Source: Stromatinia cepivora (Eukaryota; Ascomycota; Leotiomycetes; Helotiales; Sclerotiniaceae). From it: a stretch of DNA of 64,000 nt. The notes under the pieces were generated by a model. It was not told the origin of the DNA and did not search any database. It worked only from the letters and a program-made list of their open reading frames with translations. The position numbers and the translations under genes are program-made. The stretch is from NCBI GenBank assembly GCA_014898415.1, contig RCTD01000003.1, positions 434,001 through 498,000 of the forward strand. The letters are read 5' to 3'. Positions 1-12,700 of the stretch are shown here, piece by piece (position 1 is the first letter of the stretch; the number at the start of each line of letters is the position of its first letter).

Positions 1-907
1 AACCATATTTAAGGATAACTTCAATTCTACTCCTACTAGAATTATAGATCCTTAATTCAATCTATATAATCAACAATACTACTACTTCCTGCACCAAAAG
101 TTAATACTTTCTTCGATTCTTAATATACTTATCGAAGTATTTCAACTATTCTAAATCTATCTTATTATTTGTTCATTTATTAGATATAAATTTAATAATC
201 TATTCTACAAAAAAATTCGTTTCGATATACCAATTAAAGAAATGAACTTATCCTTAAACTATTAGAAATAAGGGAATAATTTCATCCTTTCTATTTCTAT
301 ATATTATTACTATAACCCATTCTCGATTACCTAATTATATTGATTTATTTCTGCTATATCTTTCGATACTAATAATAACCATTACTATATATATAATCCC
401 TATCATAAAATCTATTTCGTCGAAATTATAGAAATCGTTATTCAAAATACTATATTTCGTTCGTATATTTGCAATCAATCGAAATCATTCTTCAATAAAC
501 TTAGGATCTTCACAAAAAGCTTTTTGAAAATCATAAATACAATTAAAATACATTTTTAATTCGATTCGATATTTTACAAATCAATACATTTAGAACTTCC
601 TAATACATTTCGCATTTTTCAATTCAAAAATATAATTCATTATATTTTCCATATTCTTCAATTTAAATAGAAATCCTTTTGAATCTATATCAAATATATA
701 TTGAATAATCATTTCTTCTTCTAATTCTGTAATCTTATAATTATTCGTTCGAATCTCTATTTAATTATTTCGATTATTGATTCTATTATATAATATAGAT
801 CAAAGCATTATATAGAATTTTATAACTTTAATAATTAATAGATTTTTAGATTTACAAATAGTTTCAATAATTAAGATGATTTGGGCTTCTTTTGATAATA
901 TTTCCAT
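1..907 (-). pseudogene. RIP-degraded Fot1/pogo-like (Tc1-mariner superfamily) transposase, cut by the window edge
   Basis: On the minus strand this AT-saturated stretch still reads, across many stops, as a fungal Fot1/pogo transposase. An ATG at 907-905 opens with a helix-turn-helix-like start (KEAQIILIIETICKSKN). It is followed by a TELEEEMIIQYIFDIDSKGF segment, and near 390-435 by YNFDEIDFMIGI, which corresponds to the first catalytic Asp of the DDE domain (FDETGF in live copies). Further on come REWVIVI and an EIGLEWLKHF-like segment. G/C positions that live copies use for Trp, Gly, Arg and Glu codons are often A/T here, as RIP leaves them. The remainder of the gene lies left of the window. 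It cannot make a functional enzyme. Family assignment is by motif order recalled from known elements; an alignment would settle the subfamily (Flipper-like or other). Confidence 0.82.
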
Positions 908-963
908 AATAATTCGTTGAAATATCGTATGTTGAAATTGAGGTAATTGAATAGTATAAAAAA

Positions 964-1014
964 TGGCGACCCGGTGATATTGGCGACCCGGTGATATTGG
1001 CGACCCGGTGATAA
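964..1014. repeat. Three 17-bp GC-rich tandem repeats at the transposon end
   Basis: The unit TGGCGACCCGGTGATAT occurs three times head to tail (964-980, 981-997, 998-1014, the last with one changed base). It sits just outside the transposase start and at the sharp edge between AT-saturated and normal DNA, so it is probably the terminal or subterminal repeat of the Fot1-like element. Its CpA/TpG sites are not mutated, unlike the neighbouring coding relic. Confidence 0.7.
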
Positions 1015-2673
1015 ACCACGTTATCATATATCAAAGATTAAAGATTAAAGATCTTCAATCAGAAGCCTTATGGGGATTTAATCGAGATGAGGAAATCGTG
1101 TTTGGGATTTCCATTTTTCATACTATCATTCTATGCCATGTGGCAAAAACATGTACGCCGTACCGTGCCCACAGAGTAGGTATAGGAAGAGAAAGAGAAA
1201 TGGGAAATGGGAAATGCGAAATAGGGGTAGGGTATGGTATAGGTAAGGTGTTATATTGGGATCGGATGATATTTAAGGATTTTGCGTTGAGTATGTATTT
1301 AGTTTATGGAGTACTTTATATTTTATATCCTGGAGGGGGGAGGTATGCTCTGTGTGTATATTTAAAGGTTTAAAGGTTTAAATATATAAAGATAAATTTT
1401 CAAGTAATGGTGATTGATTGACTATTGTGCTAAATCTGCGTGTACGTTATACGTATGAAATAAATGTAAAGCTTTAGATAAGGTAAGAATAGACTCCTCT
1501 CTCTACGGAGTTCAGAGTATCGATGACTTGAGTTTGATCTTAATGAATGCCTACCTACCTATCTAGTAGTATATATATAAAATTCTTATGCAGGAAAGGT
1601 TATTATATACATACCTACATACATACATTTCAACGTAGTAAATAATCATTTTCTTTTCCGAACCTACGGAGTATTCTTCCATTGAAAGATGGAAAGTAAA
1701 GGATATTATATCATGACAAAGCACTCAGCAAAGCAAAGCAAAGCAAAGCATTTCTATCTCTCAAAATCCAAACCTACCCTGTTGAGAATTCACCAGCCTC
1801 TACTCCGTACCTCAGCGCGCTCCGTAAAAAATTGGCCCCCAAAAAAATGGCCCAAAAAATTGCGTTGTCTGCCTGCCAAGTAATATCCATAATCCCATCG
1901 CAAGTCCGAGCCCCGTTTCCCGTGCCGCTGGGAAATTATATGGCGCAAGGATAGGGAGTTTCGCGTAGGGATTTAGATGAGAGGTGTCTGGACTGAGTTA
2001 GGGTTATTTATTAAAGAGGGATGAAGAGGGATTGGCTGGGTGGGATTCTGTAAAGTCTGATGAAGAGAATTTTGGTTGGGATTGCATCGGATCTTTATTA
2101 CCGGTATGGTATGTGGTTTTTGAGAGAGCTGGATTGAGGAGGGGTAGGTGAGGATTGCTATCTATGCTATTGGTAAAGTTTTTTGATGGTGGTGGTTTGT
2201 GTAGTTATTAGAGTAGTGAGGATTTCGTTCAGTAGGCAATTAAAGGGGAAGGGAGTTTAGGAGGGAGCTTGAGAGAAGTTCTAAGGTAGGGTTTAAGGTT
2301 ATGTATGAATGGCTGGTTGGTTGTACCATTATTCCTAGCAGTAAAAAACGTGGTGGTTTTTTGGTATGGGCCGATAGGTGGATAAGCGCTGATTTCGATA
2401 GTCGGTGGAACACGGTGGAGTTGTCTACGAAGATAAATAATAAAAAATTGATGCCTAGATGAAAGATGAGAAATTCCTCACGTCATGTTGAACCAGAATT
2501 TATCGGTCTGACAATATAGAAATGGCTAGCGGCTTTAAAGTCCTGACAGATGATAATTTTCGGGCGAGAAAGGGGGTCGATGATGATTGATGCCCTATTT
2601 CATGGCCCTAGATGTAAATTGGTCGCGTGAGGTTGTACACGCTGTGTCGCGATTTATGATTGAGATAAGATTT

Positions 2674-2702
2674 GATAGATAGATAGATAGATAGATAGAT
2701 AA
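2674..2702. repeat. (GATA)n microsatellite
   Basis: About seven uninterrupted GATA units on the plus strand. Confidence 0.9.
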
Positions 2703-3070
2703 GGAAGTTTATCTCGGATTCTTTGCCTCGAGTGGTATTACTGTAGATTGAGGTGGCATCACAGTGTTTTGGTGATATCGATGGTGCTGTGATTGGATTA
2801 ATTGGATTCACCATCTACCGAAGTTTCCGGAGCTTACAGTCATTGTACATTTACCATGAGCTGCTAATGATAAGCATACCAACATCTTGTGTACCGTACC
2901 AAGAAAAGTTGTTCATGTGTTAGTTTCATAGCTCCTTGATTGCGCCCGCTGATGAAAGAGGCACCTTTATAAACATCATGATCATGACACTGGTATTGTT
3001 CTTGTCAAGATGTCCTATCCAATCAAATTCTCCTGGGTTCATGACTGGCGTGATACCTAGACAGTGAGGC

Positions 3071-3097
3071 GTATTGAGCGTATTGAGCGTATTGAGC
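3071..3097. repeat. Three copies of a 9-bp tandem repeat
   Basis: The unit GTATTGAGC is repeated three times without change. Confidence 0.9.
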
Positions 3098-4212
3098 TTT
3101 GATATCGATAACGAGCAATTAATGTACGAGCTTCCGTGATGGCTGGGTATTGCTTGGTCTCGGAAAACCCATGGAATTGTCACATTGACCAAGGCATTTC
3201 TCAATTGAAAACACTGGCAACACTGGCGCAGCAGCACAGCATTGAAAATATATCCATTTTGGACCCCGCAAATGATGGGAAAAGTTGGGTGCACGTTTAA
3301 ATGCCCATGAAATGCCTCTAATATAAGAAGTTTCGCAGTGGCTTAGATCTTGGCACGCGAAACCTTATGGGCATGGAAGTTCCCTTCGTGAAATAGGGCG
3401 ATGAAGGTTTCAAGGTGATACGTTGGGATGGATTTCAAATGTTTTCCATCCGAATTGTCGCAGTTGAGAGGTAGAAATCTGGGGATCCTTCATATTCGCA
3501 TTGTGACTGAGTTGGGATGCCCCTTCATTGCGATAATTTAAGGGTTCTCTCTTTCTGCAAAAGGAGTTACTTGCTGTGGGTTAAATGCTTCCGTCTAGTC
3601 TAATAGGGGCACCAAAACAGAAACCATCGTTTGGACATATGTATCCTGTATGTTGATACCTAAGAAATGATAGACCCTATCATGGAATCCTCGCACAATT
3701 CTGCGCGTCAGTAAATTGGATATTATATTTGAATCAATACTCAGATACTGCTGTACTCCCTTCATCCTTCACTATTGTCATTTCCTTTCTTTCGAGGAAG
3801 CCTTATGTAAAAGGACTTATGAAGTCCAGGATAACCAATAAAAGAACGAAGACGGTATATTCGGAAAGCCGGTCTTGGTTACTCAAGGACAAGGGGTTAA
3901 ATTTTGATGTGCGGAACTTGATGAACAAACATGGGATTTTGTCCAATCATTAATAATATTCCTTCCGGGTCTTTCGATCACACAACATAAATGTTATGCA
4001 GGTAATAATGATGGAAGGCTGGGCTGTTTATGATGAAACTTCAGCTCGATTATCATTTGAAGCATTGAGACTTTTCAAACAATCCCCTTATCAGATATAC
4101 TATAGTGTACGTATATGAATGGCTATAAGAAGTCGAATAAGCTTTATAAAAACTAAAGATAGATTTTTACGAACCTTCGAATGACCTTGTGTTCCTTCAT
4201 ATAGAGAGATAG

Positions 4213-4569
4213 CTAGTAACCTTTTCCTTTGTTCAGAGCTTCACCGGTAATCTCGCTGCTCAAACACTCAGCCAAATGTACGGAAATACCCTGTTGACAT
4301 AATTTTATATCCTCCTGTCGCATTCGTAAGTTCCATGGCAACCTTTGATAATCAGTTGCACTCGGATTCGGATAGCTCGCATAGGTAAAAGTACCAATGT
4401 GCGATCTAACAATAATGTAATCCTCACCTGTTTCTAATTCTCCATCTGTTGGGGTTGTCGAAGCGCGTAACTGTACTTTTGGCTGTACAAGGCTCACTTC
4501 AAACATACCTCGTCTCTTTTTCTCTTTTTCTCTTATTACCGTTTTCGTTTCTTGTTCCGAATTCAACAC
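4213..4569 (-). CDS. Small hypothetical ORF
   Basis: A 118-codon ATG-to-stop frame. The N-terminus is a lysine/arginine/glutamate-rich stretch (about residues 10-20), and the rest has mixed, globular-looking composition. I recognise no domain. No intron signals force an extension. It lies about 800 bp upstream of AUR1 on the opposite strand. It could be a real small protein or a chance frame in sequence that is less AT-rich than its flanks. Confidence 0.2.
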   Translation of the reverse strand: MLNSEQETKTVIREKEKKRRGMFEVSLVQPKVQLRASTTPTDGELETGEDYIIVRSHIGTFTYASYPNPSATDYQRLPWNLRMRQEDIKLCQQGISVHLAECLSSEITGEALNKGKGY

Positions 4570-4636
4570 TTATATCCCTATAGATAATCAAATAGTATAT
4601 AAACAATAGAAATCAAAACAAAAACAAATAAATCAA

Positions 4637-4677
4637 TATATACCTATATACCTATATACCTATATACCTATATACCT
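4637..4677. repeat. TATATACC minisatellite
   Basis: Five tandem copies of an 8-bp TATATACC unit. Confidence 0.9.
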
Positions 4678-5374
4678 AGTATCTAATAGACTAATAAAGA
4701 CAAGTAGAATCTTTGATCACTTTACTATAAAAAGTTAATTTGCCCTGTACTTCTAATGGTCATCTATGATAGGTATATTTGCCAAGACTCAACTAATAAT
4801 TCAATATGGATTTTCAACTTCTTTTGCCAAGAACCAGTCTCTTTTTTTCTTTCTTTTTTCTTAGCTGACATAACCTGGATTGAAATTAAGACCTCAAACC
4901 TAAACAGGTACTGGCTCATAGGTAAAAGGATCTAGGTAAAAAAAATCAAAAAAAAATCAGACAGACCTTTCTTTACTTCATTAGTACGGCGCTATATCCT
5001 CCCAAATCCGAATCTTTCGCTGCTTCCATCATATCCGATTCTTCCCTCATCAATAACTTACTTTTACCTACAACTCTCCCTCTTATAACTTTTTGTTTGT
5101 TTTACTACACTACAATTCTATGATTCGATAAATCAAAATCAAAATTACATCTTCTCAATAAAAAAAACATTATCGATCATTCATGAGATAATCCATAGAT
5201 TCCGACAGTTATAAAACAGCATCCTTCCTTATACTCCGCCATCTTCCTTTTTGCGCGTATCCGATAATTCCGTAGAAACGTCTCACCGTGTGAACAAAAA
5301 GTCGAACGGTCCAACATCAACGTTAACCTCTACCTCAACCTCATTATACTTTCAATACCTCCTTCATAATCGCG

Positions 5375-6821
5375 ATGCCGGAAACAAATTATTATTCTTC
5401 GACAACTTCCCCAACATTTACAAAAGCCAAGATGCCATTCTCATGGCCGTCGATACCAAATCCTATTCCTCGCAGAGTTAGGCGGAGACTGAGGTCCAAG
5501 TTCCGTTCGAATACATCTCCGGCTTCATCGATTGCGTCAATTGAGACGTCTTTCAACCCAAAAGATACATTACGAGCATTAAGGTCACATAGATGGTCGG
5601 TTTATGATGGACAATATTTGATATTGATCATTATTGCAATATTCTCGCTTTCAATCAGTCAGGCTCCCGGGCCTCTCATGAAGACTGGAGCTGCAACTCT
5701 TTTGATGCTTGCACTTCTTATGCCAGTAACAAGACAATTCTTCCTACCAGTTCTCCCAATCTTCACCTGGCTGGTTTTCTTCTTCAATGCTCGGTATGTG
5801 TTTTCCTCTCTTATTTTCCGTTGCGATTTCACTCAAGCGCTTTCTTTGTGCTCTCATAAGCTCCTCTTTCGATATTACACACTTTCTAGATCGCTTTGTC
5901 TCTAACGGATTCCATAGATTTATTCCTGCCGAATATCGACCACATATCTGGGTTAAAGTTCTACCTGCCCTCGAAAACATCTTTTATGGAGCAAATATTA
6001 GCAACATTCTCTCGGCGCACCAACACGTAGTTCTCGATGTCCTCGCATGGTTACCTTACGGTATTTTACACTTTGGAGGCCCCTTTGTCTGGGCTGCCTT
6101 GATGTTCCTCTTTGGTCCTCCTGGTACTGTACCGGTTTTTGCACGAACATTCGGCTATCTCAACATTATTGGAGTTGCGATTCAATTAATCTTCCCATGT
6201 TCGCCTCCATGGTATGAGAATTTATATGGTCTTGCGCCTGCAAACTACTCCATGGAAGGATCACCTGCAGGACTTGCCCGAATTGATATGCTATTTGGCT
6301 TTGATATGTACACAACAAACTTCACCGCATCACCGCTAGTGTTTGGCGCTTTCCCATCATTGCATTCTGGTAATGCAGTTTTGGAGGCACTTTTCATGAG
6401 CCATTGCTTCCCAAAACTACGACCATTTGTTATTGGATACGCTATGTGGATGTGGTGGGCAACAATGTATCTATCTCACCATTACGCCGTTGATCTCGTA
6501 GCTGGTGGTTTCCTTGCTGCCATTGCCTTCTACATCTCCAAGACGAACTTCTTACCAAGAATTCAACCAGACAAGATGTTTCGTTGGGACTACGATTATG
6601 TTGAGAGAGGCGATGCGCCAACCGGCATTTATGAATATGGACTTGCAGTACTAGACCAAGATTTCCGTCATGACAGCAGCGACGAATGGACCATGGGATC
6701 AACTTCTTCATTTTCTTCTGGATCAAGAAGTCCTACTGACGAGAATGGATCAGCATGGGAAGGTGATACTTTGGCATCGCAAGCTTCAGATAGTGAGCTC
6801 AGCGAGGTCGTTGTTAGATGA
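5375..6821 (+). CDS. AUR1: Inositol phosphorylceramide synthase catalytic subunit
   Basis: Two exons, 5375-5793 and 5918-6821 (124-bp intron, GTATGT...CATAG, phase 2), give 440 aa. Aur1 moves phosphoinositol from phosphatidylinositol to ceramide in the Golgi, an essential fungal step and the target of aureobasidin A. Reading across the splice gives NARFIPAEYRPHIW, matching the conserved family segment. The lipid-phosphatase-like catalytic motifs are intact: FPSLHSGNA at about 285-293 (His289) and SHHYAVDLVAGG at about 326-337 (His327/328, Asp332). Several hydrophobic segments lie between residues 80 and 350, and the C-terminal tail is Ser-rich and acidic. Yeast Aur1 is 401 aa, so the length is normal. 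The start could instead be the Met at 5432 (MPFSWPSIPN), which trims 19 residues. A long CT-rich leader precedes it. Confidence 0.95.
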
Positions 6822-8181
6822 TCATTTTTACGTCTGCAATAGTATTGCACTCGACGGGAGTAACTTCTTCCAACTCTCAAGTTGGTAGGTATTCTCATCA
6901 TGATTTTACGGCATTATCATGTTACGGCGTTAGCATATGAGCGACTTCTACCTTAATTCGACCCCCAATTCCGACTTTACCTGGATTACTGGACGGTTCG
7001 AATATTTGTAAATATACCTCTTTTAACTACATTCGGGACCATTCAATTCGAAGATTTGGATACAGGAGTTCCTTACAGTATATACTAATGATAATACTGC
7101 CGGAATCGATAAACCATGGCGATCTGCTGCGTCATTTCGACATTGGCAAGCGATTCTTGGCTACCATTTCGATTCCAACTTCACTTCTTATTGTCCATAG
7201 TACATGGATACGGGCATTTTTTTTTTATTCGCCCACTTTGTGTGAATAAAACGTCCAACTATCGCTAGAGTTACCGCCGCTTTTACCTCTTCTCTTGGGG
7301 ATATTATAGAGAAAAGTTTGTGCTGGGCTCGCTATGTATATTCTCTATTTTTATGAGAATTCTTTATAAAGTCTCTCGCTGAATATAGATTCTTCGATTA
7401 TTCTTCTTTACTTTTTATGTTGATTGTGGTGATGAGGAGGGATTTTAATGTCATGGATGGATGTAATGAGCATAGGAGTCAGTGAATAGATGGGATTCCG
7501 GAATGGTATACCATAACTGGGTTTTGGTTCGGGGATGCAACTGTCTCTATAGACTTGATTCGGATTGAACCGGATTGAATTGAGGATGGGATGAGTTGAG
7601 ATGAGATTATCACACACTTTTGGATTTGTAATGACCTTGGGATGTGATTCAATGGGAGGAGATGGAAAATATGAAGGGGGTTGGTTCTTGATTTCTTGAA
7701 GGGGAGGGAGAGGGGATTTGATGGGTGTGTGTGTGTGTAGTTGAAAGTAATGAAATAAAAAGATCAAGAACAAGAGAGAGAGAATAAGAATAAGAAGAAG
7801 ATGATGGATGATACGATAATTGATTGAATGTAATGAAATGAAATGAGTGGACCTCAAATTTGAAGATTTGGCTTTTGATTTTTTTTTTATGATATTGGTG
7901 ATTGATTATAAGACTTACCTCGATACTGTAAGGAGTAAATACTCAGGATCAATGCCACATTTCAAATTTAACGAATTTCCTCACCAAAATCAATACAAAC
8001 TCCTTTATTTCTAAATTCGATATCAAAACAAATATTAACAATTTAAAAATAAATATTTGTTAATACATATAAAGAATTACTTTAAAATATAATTTATATT
8101 TTCAGAATTGATTTAGTTAACAAATATTATTGAGGAATTATATAAGGAATTGTAATTGTTATAATAATTTTGATGGGAGTG
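6822..8181. other. Intergenic; one dubious minus-strand ORF
   Basis: This holds the AUR1 3' flank. A 149-codon minus-strand frame at 7408-7857 has one hydrophobic N-terminal segment followed by Pro/His-rich low-complexity sequence. I see no family resemblance and treat it as unsupported. Confidence 0.4.
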
Positions 8182-8186
8182 ATAAA

Positions 8187-8356
8187 TGTTACGTATACGT
8201 ACAACGTGATCGATTCGAGCCCTAGTCGGAATGCAGCATTCCCTGAATAGGCTAAATGAACTCTCGGCCTGTATATATATAGCCATGTAGTTCTATTTTT
8301 CGATCTGTAGCTTTTAATTCTAAGAGATACTCAAGTTATTCGGCCGTTGTGTCACA
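8187..8356 (+). mobile_element. Solo LTR (about 170 bp) flanked by a 5-bp target-site duplication
   Basis: A moderately GC-rich island in AT-rich DNA begins TGTTACG and ends GTCACA, that is TG...CA as LTRs do. It is flanked on both sides by ATAAA (8182-8186 and 8357-8361), a perfect 5-bp direct repeat. A TATATATATAG box lies in its middle. The small size is typical of Ty1/copia-like LTRs, but no internal region is left, so it is a recombination scar of a retrotransposon. The orientation is guessed from the TATA position. Confidence 0.72.
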
Positions 8357-8459
8357 ATAAAATGATTTGATATTGATATTGATATTGATTTAATATTTGC
8401 TTGAGTAAGATCTTGATTATATAGTTGATTAAGATGAGATGATAATAATTTCTTTTATT

Positions 8460-8531
8460 GGATTTATTGGATTTATTGGATTTATTGGATTTATTGGATT
8501 TATTGGATTTATTGGATTTATTGGATTTATT
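8460..8531. repeat. Eight perfect copies of a 9-bp minisatellite
   Basis: The unit GGATTTATT is repeated eight times without change directly downstream of the solo LTR. Confidence 0.9.
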
Positions 8532-8686
8532 GGAATAGAGATGTAATAGAGATATTCGAGATGCGATAAAGATAAGAAGAGTAATAAGAGTGAGAGTGAT
8601 TAGATATATATTTATTATAAAAGAGGATGAAGTAAAGAATAGAATAGAATAAAGTAGAATAGAGTTTTTATTTGTGAAAAGTAAAA

Positions 8687-8799
8687 GGGAGAGAGGGAGA
8701 GAGGGAGAGAGGGAGAGAGGGAGAGAGGGAGAGAGGGAGAGAGGGAGAGAGGGAGAGAGGGAGAGAGGGAGAGAGGGGAGAGAGGGAGAGAGAGGGAGA
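8687..8799. repeat. Purine-only GGGAGAGA minisatellite
   Basis: About 14 units of GGGAGAGA, slightly imperfect at the right end, give over 110 bases with no pyrimidine on the plus strand. Confidence 0.9.
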
Positions 8800-9712
8800 A
8801 GAAATGATGAGGGATGAAAAGAATTATTAAGAAAGTAAAGATAGAAAAATAATAAAAGATTGAGAAAAAAATAGAAAATAAAGAATATATATAGTATATT
8901 GATTGAAAGCGAAGAGTATTTTAAATCTCTAATCTCATATCTCGAATCTTAAATATAATAAAAAAATTTATTAAAAACTAAAAAAAAAAAATTCTTAAAA
9001 GAAATTATAATAAATATATAAAATCTATAAAATATTAAATCTTTTCAAATTTAAATTCAAATTTAAAATCAAATTTATATTTAGATTCTAATAAAAAATA
9101 TTAATTCTTTATTTTCATTTAATATTAGATATTAAATAAATAGATATTTAATAATCATTTTATTTCTTTATTATTATCCTTTTAATTTCATTTTTGAATT
9201 CTAGATAAATAATATTGATAGAAATATATATAGGGAAATAAAGCTTTAATAGAATATATTATTATATTTGTATTAATTTGTTTAAAGAATTAAAACTATA
9301 AAATCATTAAATTATATAATAGTTCAGCAGCTCAGGAATGAAGAAATAGTATTTATGCTTATAATAAAAACTAGTTCCTCGATGCCGTAGCACTAGCGAC
9401 AACGCTAGTGAAATATCACGTGATCATTATCCCGACAGATAATTATTAAACTGTTTCATAGTATATTATTTTTGGGTATTTTCCATTTTCCATCCATCCC
9501 CACCTCTTTTGTTGCGTTGAGAAAAGGAAAGGAAAGGAAAGAAGTAGAGAGAACACCCAAAGGACGAAAAAATATAGAAAAATGTATAGTTAGTATCTGT
9601 ACACACTTTCATTCCATTCCATCCATCCATTAATCCTGCCATTTCATATCTCGTTCTCATCTCTCATTTCCATCCCGCAAGCTAAGCGTAATACTCATAC
9701 TACATGAAAGAC
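8800..9712. other. AT-rich intergenic stretch
   Basis: Extremely AT-rich from about 8830 to 9350, with no readable frame; it may be RIP-mutated DNA, but I cannot assign it to a family. A palindromic pair is listed separately. The CWH43 3' flank begins near its right end. Confidence 0.4.
9391..9424. other. Perfect 8-bp-stem hairpin next to a 10-bp palindrome
   Basis: CACTAGCG-ACAA-CGCTAGTG (9391-9410) can fold into a perfect hairpin. Five bases later comes ATCACGTGAT (9415-9424), which contains a CACGTG E-box core. It lies about 290 bp beyond the 3' end of CWH43. The function is unknown. Confidence 0.5.
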
Positions 9713-12700
9713 CTAACCAAAATATCTCGGCTCATCAAAAACATGATACCTATGTCCCCTAACCCCCTCCCCCTTAAATAACTCGGGAAATCTTTTCCCC
9801 ACCACCACCTCCCCCTCATCAATCCTCCTATTCCTTACTTCCTCACCATCTCCCTCCGGTTCCCCAACTATGAATTTACCAACCTGGATTTCCGTATCCG
9901 TGATTGTACTTCTAGAAACTCTCGCATATGCAGAGCGTCTAAGTCCTTTATAAAGAATATATTCACACCATCTATCCCAATCGGTTGGATCAATATCATG
10001 CATACCGGATCTTTCGGATACATAGGTATTATAATTTCCTTCGAGGGGTTTGGTGACGAGATAAGAGAGGAGGATTGAAGGGTTTGTGGAGGCGCCCATT
10101 AGATCGGCTAAATATTCGGATTGGAGTCTTCGATCTTCTGGATCTTCTTCTTGACCTGAATGGAAAACGAAGACGTCGACTGGACTTCCGTATACGTCTA
10201 GGGTAGCTGCGATTGCTGGAGCTAATTCTCCTACTGGTGAGGGAAGCAAGTGGTGAGTCGAGTTGAGGATTGGGAATTTTGAGAGAAGTGCACAACCCCA
10301 AGTGTGTTTATTAGGACCTGGCCCATAATCAACGTACATGCCGAGATCTTCTGCGAGGAATTGTGTCGTATCACGGTTACCCATGATAATACGTTGGAGA
10401 TCTGATTCGAGAAGCCCGATAACGTCGATTTCCAATTCTTTAATTACATCTCGCATACGATATTCGGATGACCACATATCGTTGTCCAGACTGAAATGAA
10501 TCGTCCAGATACCTGCGGTGAAAATTTTCTCATCTTTATGGTAAGGAACATAATCATAGGTGGGAAATCGCATATATGCTGTCGAAATAGATGTGAGTTG
10601 AAGGGCTGCGATAATATAGAGGTAGTATAAACGTTGCTTTCGTTGATTTAATAAAGTGTTGAATCTTTTTCGTTGTGCTGCAGGAGTAGATGAGGAAGTA
10701 GCGAAAACACCACAACCAATGAGTAGCATCGTGACAGTCATGACCCAATCTGTATGTTCTCTAACAAGAGGACCACCTGGAACAAAGGCATAAGCCACAA
10801 CCCAAACATGGAACAATACCATGAAATTGTATACGAGGAAACCAATTCCAAACGTTTTAGCTGGGTTCTTTCTTGCAGCTGATCCCAACAGTGGAACAGA
10901 TAGAGCCATGAGATAAACCGTCAAAACCAGAGCACCATAATAGCCTTTCCAATGACTATATAGAGTAAGCATGGCAGCACCTACACAACCAATGCCGTAT
11001 AATGTCCAGCTACGAGCCAAAGATTCATTGAATAATCCTAGAATGAGACCAACTCCCATTGCGGCTATTGTCCAGGCACCATGGGGTGCTGAAATTGGAC
11101 CACGAATAGGGTATCCTTCCCAGACCCAAAGAATCATTGTGCTAGAATCGGATAGCAAGGAATGCAGAGCAAAGAAAAGACCTCCAATTCCAAGACCAGT
11201 AAGTAGTGATGGTCCTTCCTTACGAGCTTGAACTGAAAGCTGATCTCCAGTAGCTGGACTTTGTCGTGTCGATCGCAAAACAGCTAGAATGGCAATTATG
11301 AGACCACAACCATTTAAACCACCATTTTCAGCATGTGAAGTAGGCCAGATAGGATTGTTGGTATGGAATGCAAATTTAACAACACTTGATACGATTAGAC
11401 CAGCAGTCCAGGCTGAGATCTTCGATTCTAGTCGACCCGGCTGTCCTGCTGATGCGTACCAAGTAGCTGCCCAAGACAAACATGACATCCAAATGCCGAA
11501 ACCAACAATGAAAAGTCTAGGTGCTGGGCTCGTGATTTGATATGCGAATAATCCAGTCAAGGACATGAGATGACATATCCGAAGGTTTTTTACAACCAAT
11601 GTTCGGATGGATCTGATTCCTAGGAGCAATGGAGAAACAGTGCACATAACCATAACTTCATAACCTGATATACCCATATGCCATAGAGGGAAGTCTGATA
11701 GGATTAGCGAATTTCATCTAAATCTCCTTCCAAGTACTTACACCAGACGACTATGCCCAAAGAAGTCAACATTGACCAAAATACGAACTATACAAATCTC
11801 AGTAAAAGTCTAATTATACCATAACCAAATACTTACGCCATGATAGACATCAGCTGCTGCATCAAAAGCTTCAGGCCATGAAAAAGATTGACCAAATAGC
11901 TGACCGACCTCCTTTTCTTTTCTACTTACCGATTAGCTAAAATACATGAGAGGGGGAACTAGATGTCACAAACTCTTTTTCAAGTACTTTATCAACTACC
12001 ATCTTATCTTTTCTAAATAATGATATTGATTTAGACATGCTCATAATGATGTTACATCACCAACCAAAAATGTTATACACTATTTTGGAAGCCAGTGGAC
12101 GTACCCCTTAGACTGGCCCTTAACATCCTTCACAACTAATTCGAAAGTTTCAAAATCAAGAGCTGTAACAGCATCGAAAGCCACATCAAACAAAATTAAA
12201 GCCCATTCGAAGAAAGCGTATGTTGTGTATGCTAGATATTCCATTGGTCAGGATCTTGAGGTCTGATTGGGCAGAAATTTCTTACCTCCCGCAACCCTAT
12301 GGACTTTATGTTGTATAAAGAAATAAACCAATGGTACCAAAGTTCCAAAAAAAGATCCTGCAAGATATTTTCGATATTTAACAGCTCGGGCATTATCCGG
12401 GCTTAAAGCTAGACATCCTAAAGTCCATGGCAAAGTAGCCACCAGATATGAAATCATGAAAATATCATGCCAATCGTGATCATCCGTGGAGGTAACATAA
12501 GTCCAGCCACCACATGTAAGAGTACGGAAAACACCCGCAAAAGCAACAAATTTAGGTAACGTCGAATTCGGTCGCGCAGTTAGGAGGTACCATAATCCAA
12601 CGAGTGCAAATCTAGGGCCTAGAAGATATGTTAACAAGCTTCACATAACTCCAATGGTCTTGAATTCTGCCACGTACCAGAAGTAATAGCTATGAAGACC

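Larger units (their letters stand above)
1015..4212. other. Intergenic, no convincing gene
   Basis: No open frame in this stretch reads like a known protein or has a plausible exon pattern. Short frames at 1008-1373 (+), 1689-1883 (+), 2608-2814 (-), 2926-3294 (-) and 3729-3953 (+) look random. It contains the small simple repeats listed separately. Confidence 0.5.

Noticed and set aside
7408..7857. 149-codon ORF with a hydrophobic N-terminus
   Set aside because: Low-complexity Pro/His/Ile sequence with no family likeness or intron signals.
8205..8235. GATTCGAGCC as the T-arm of a tRNA
   Set aside because: No paired stems or acceptor arm fit; the sequence lies within the solo LTR.
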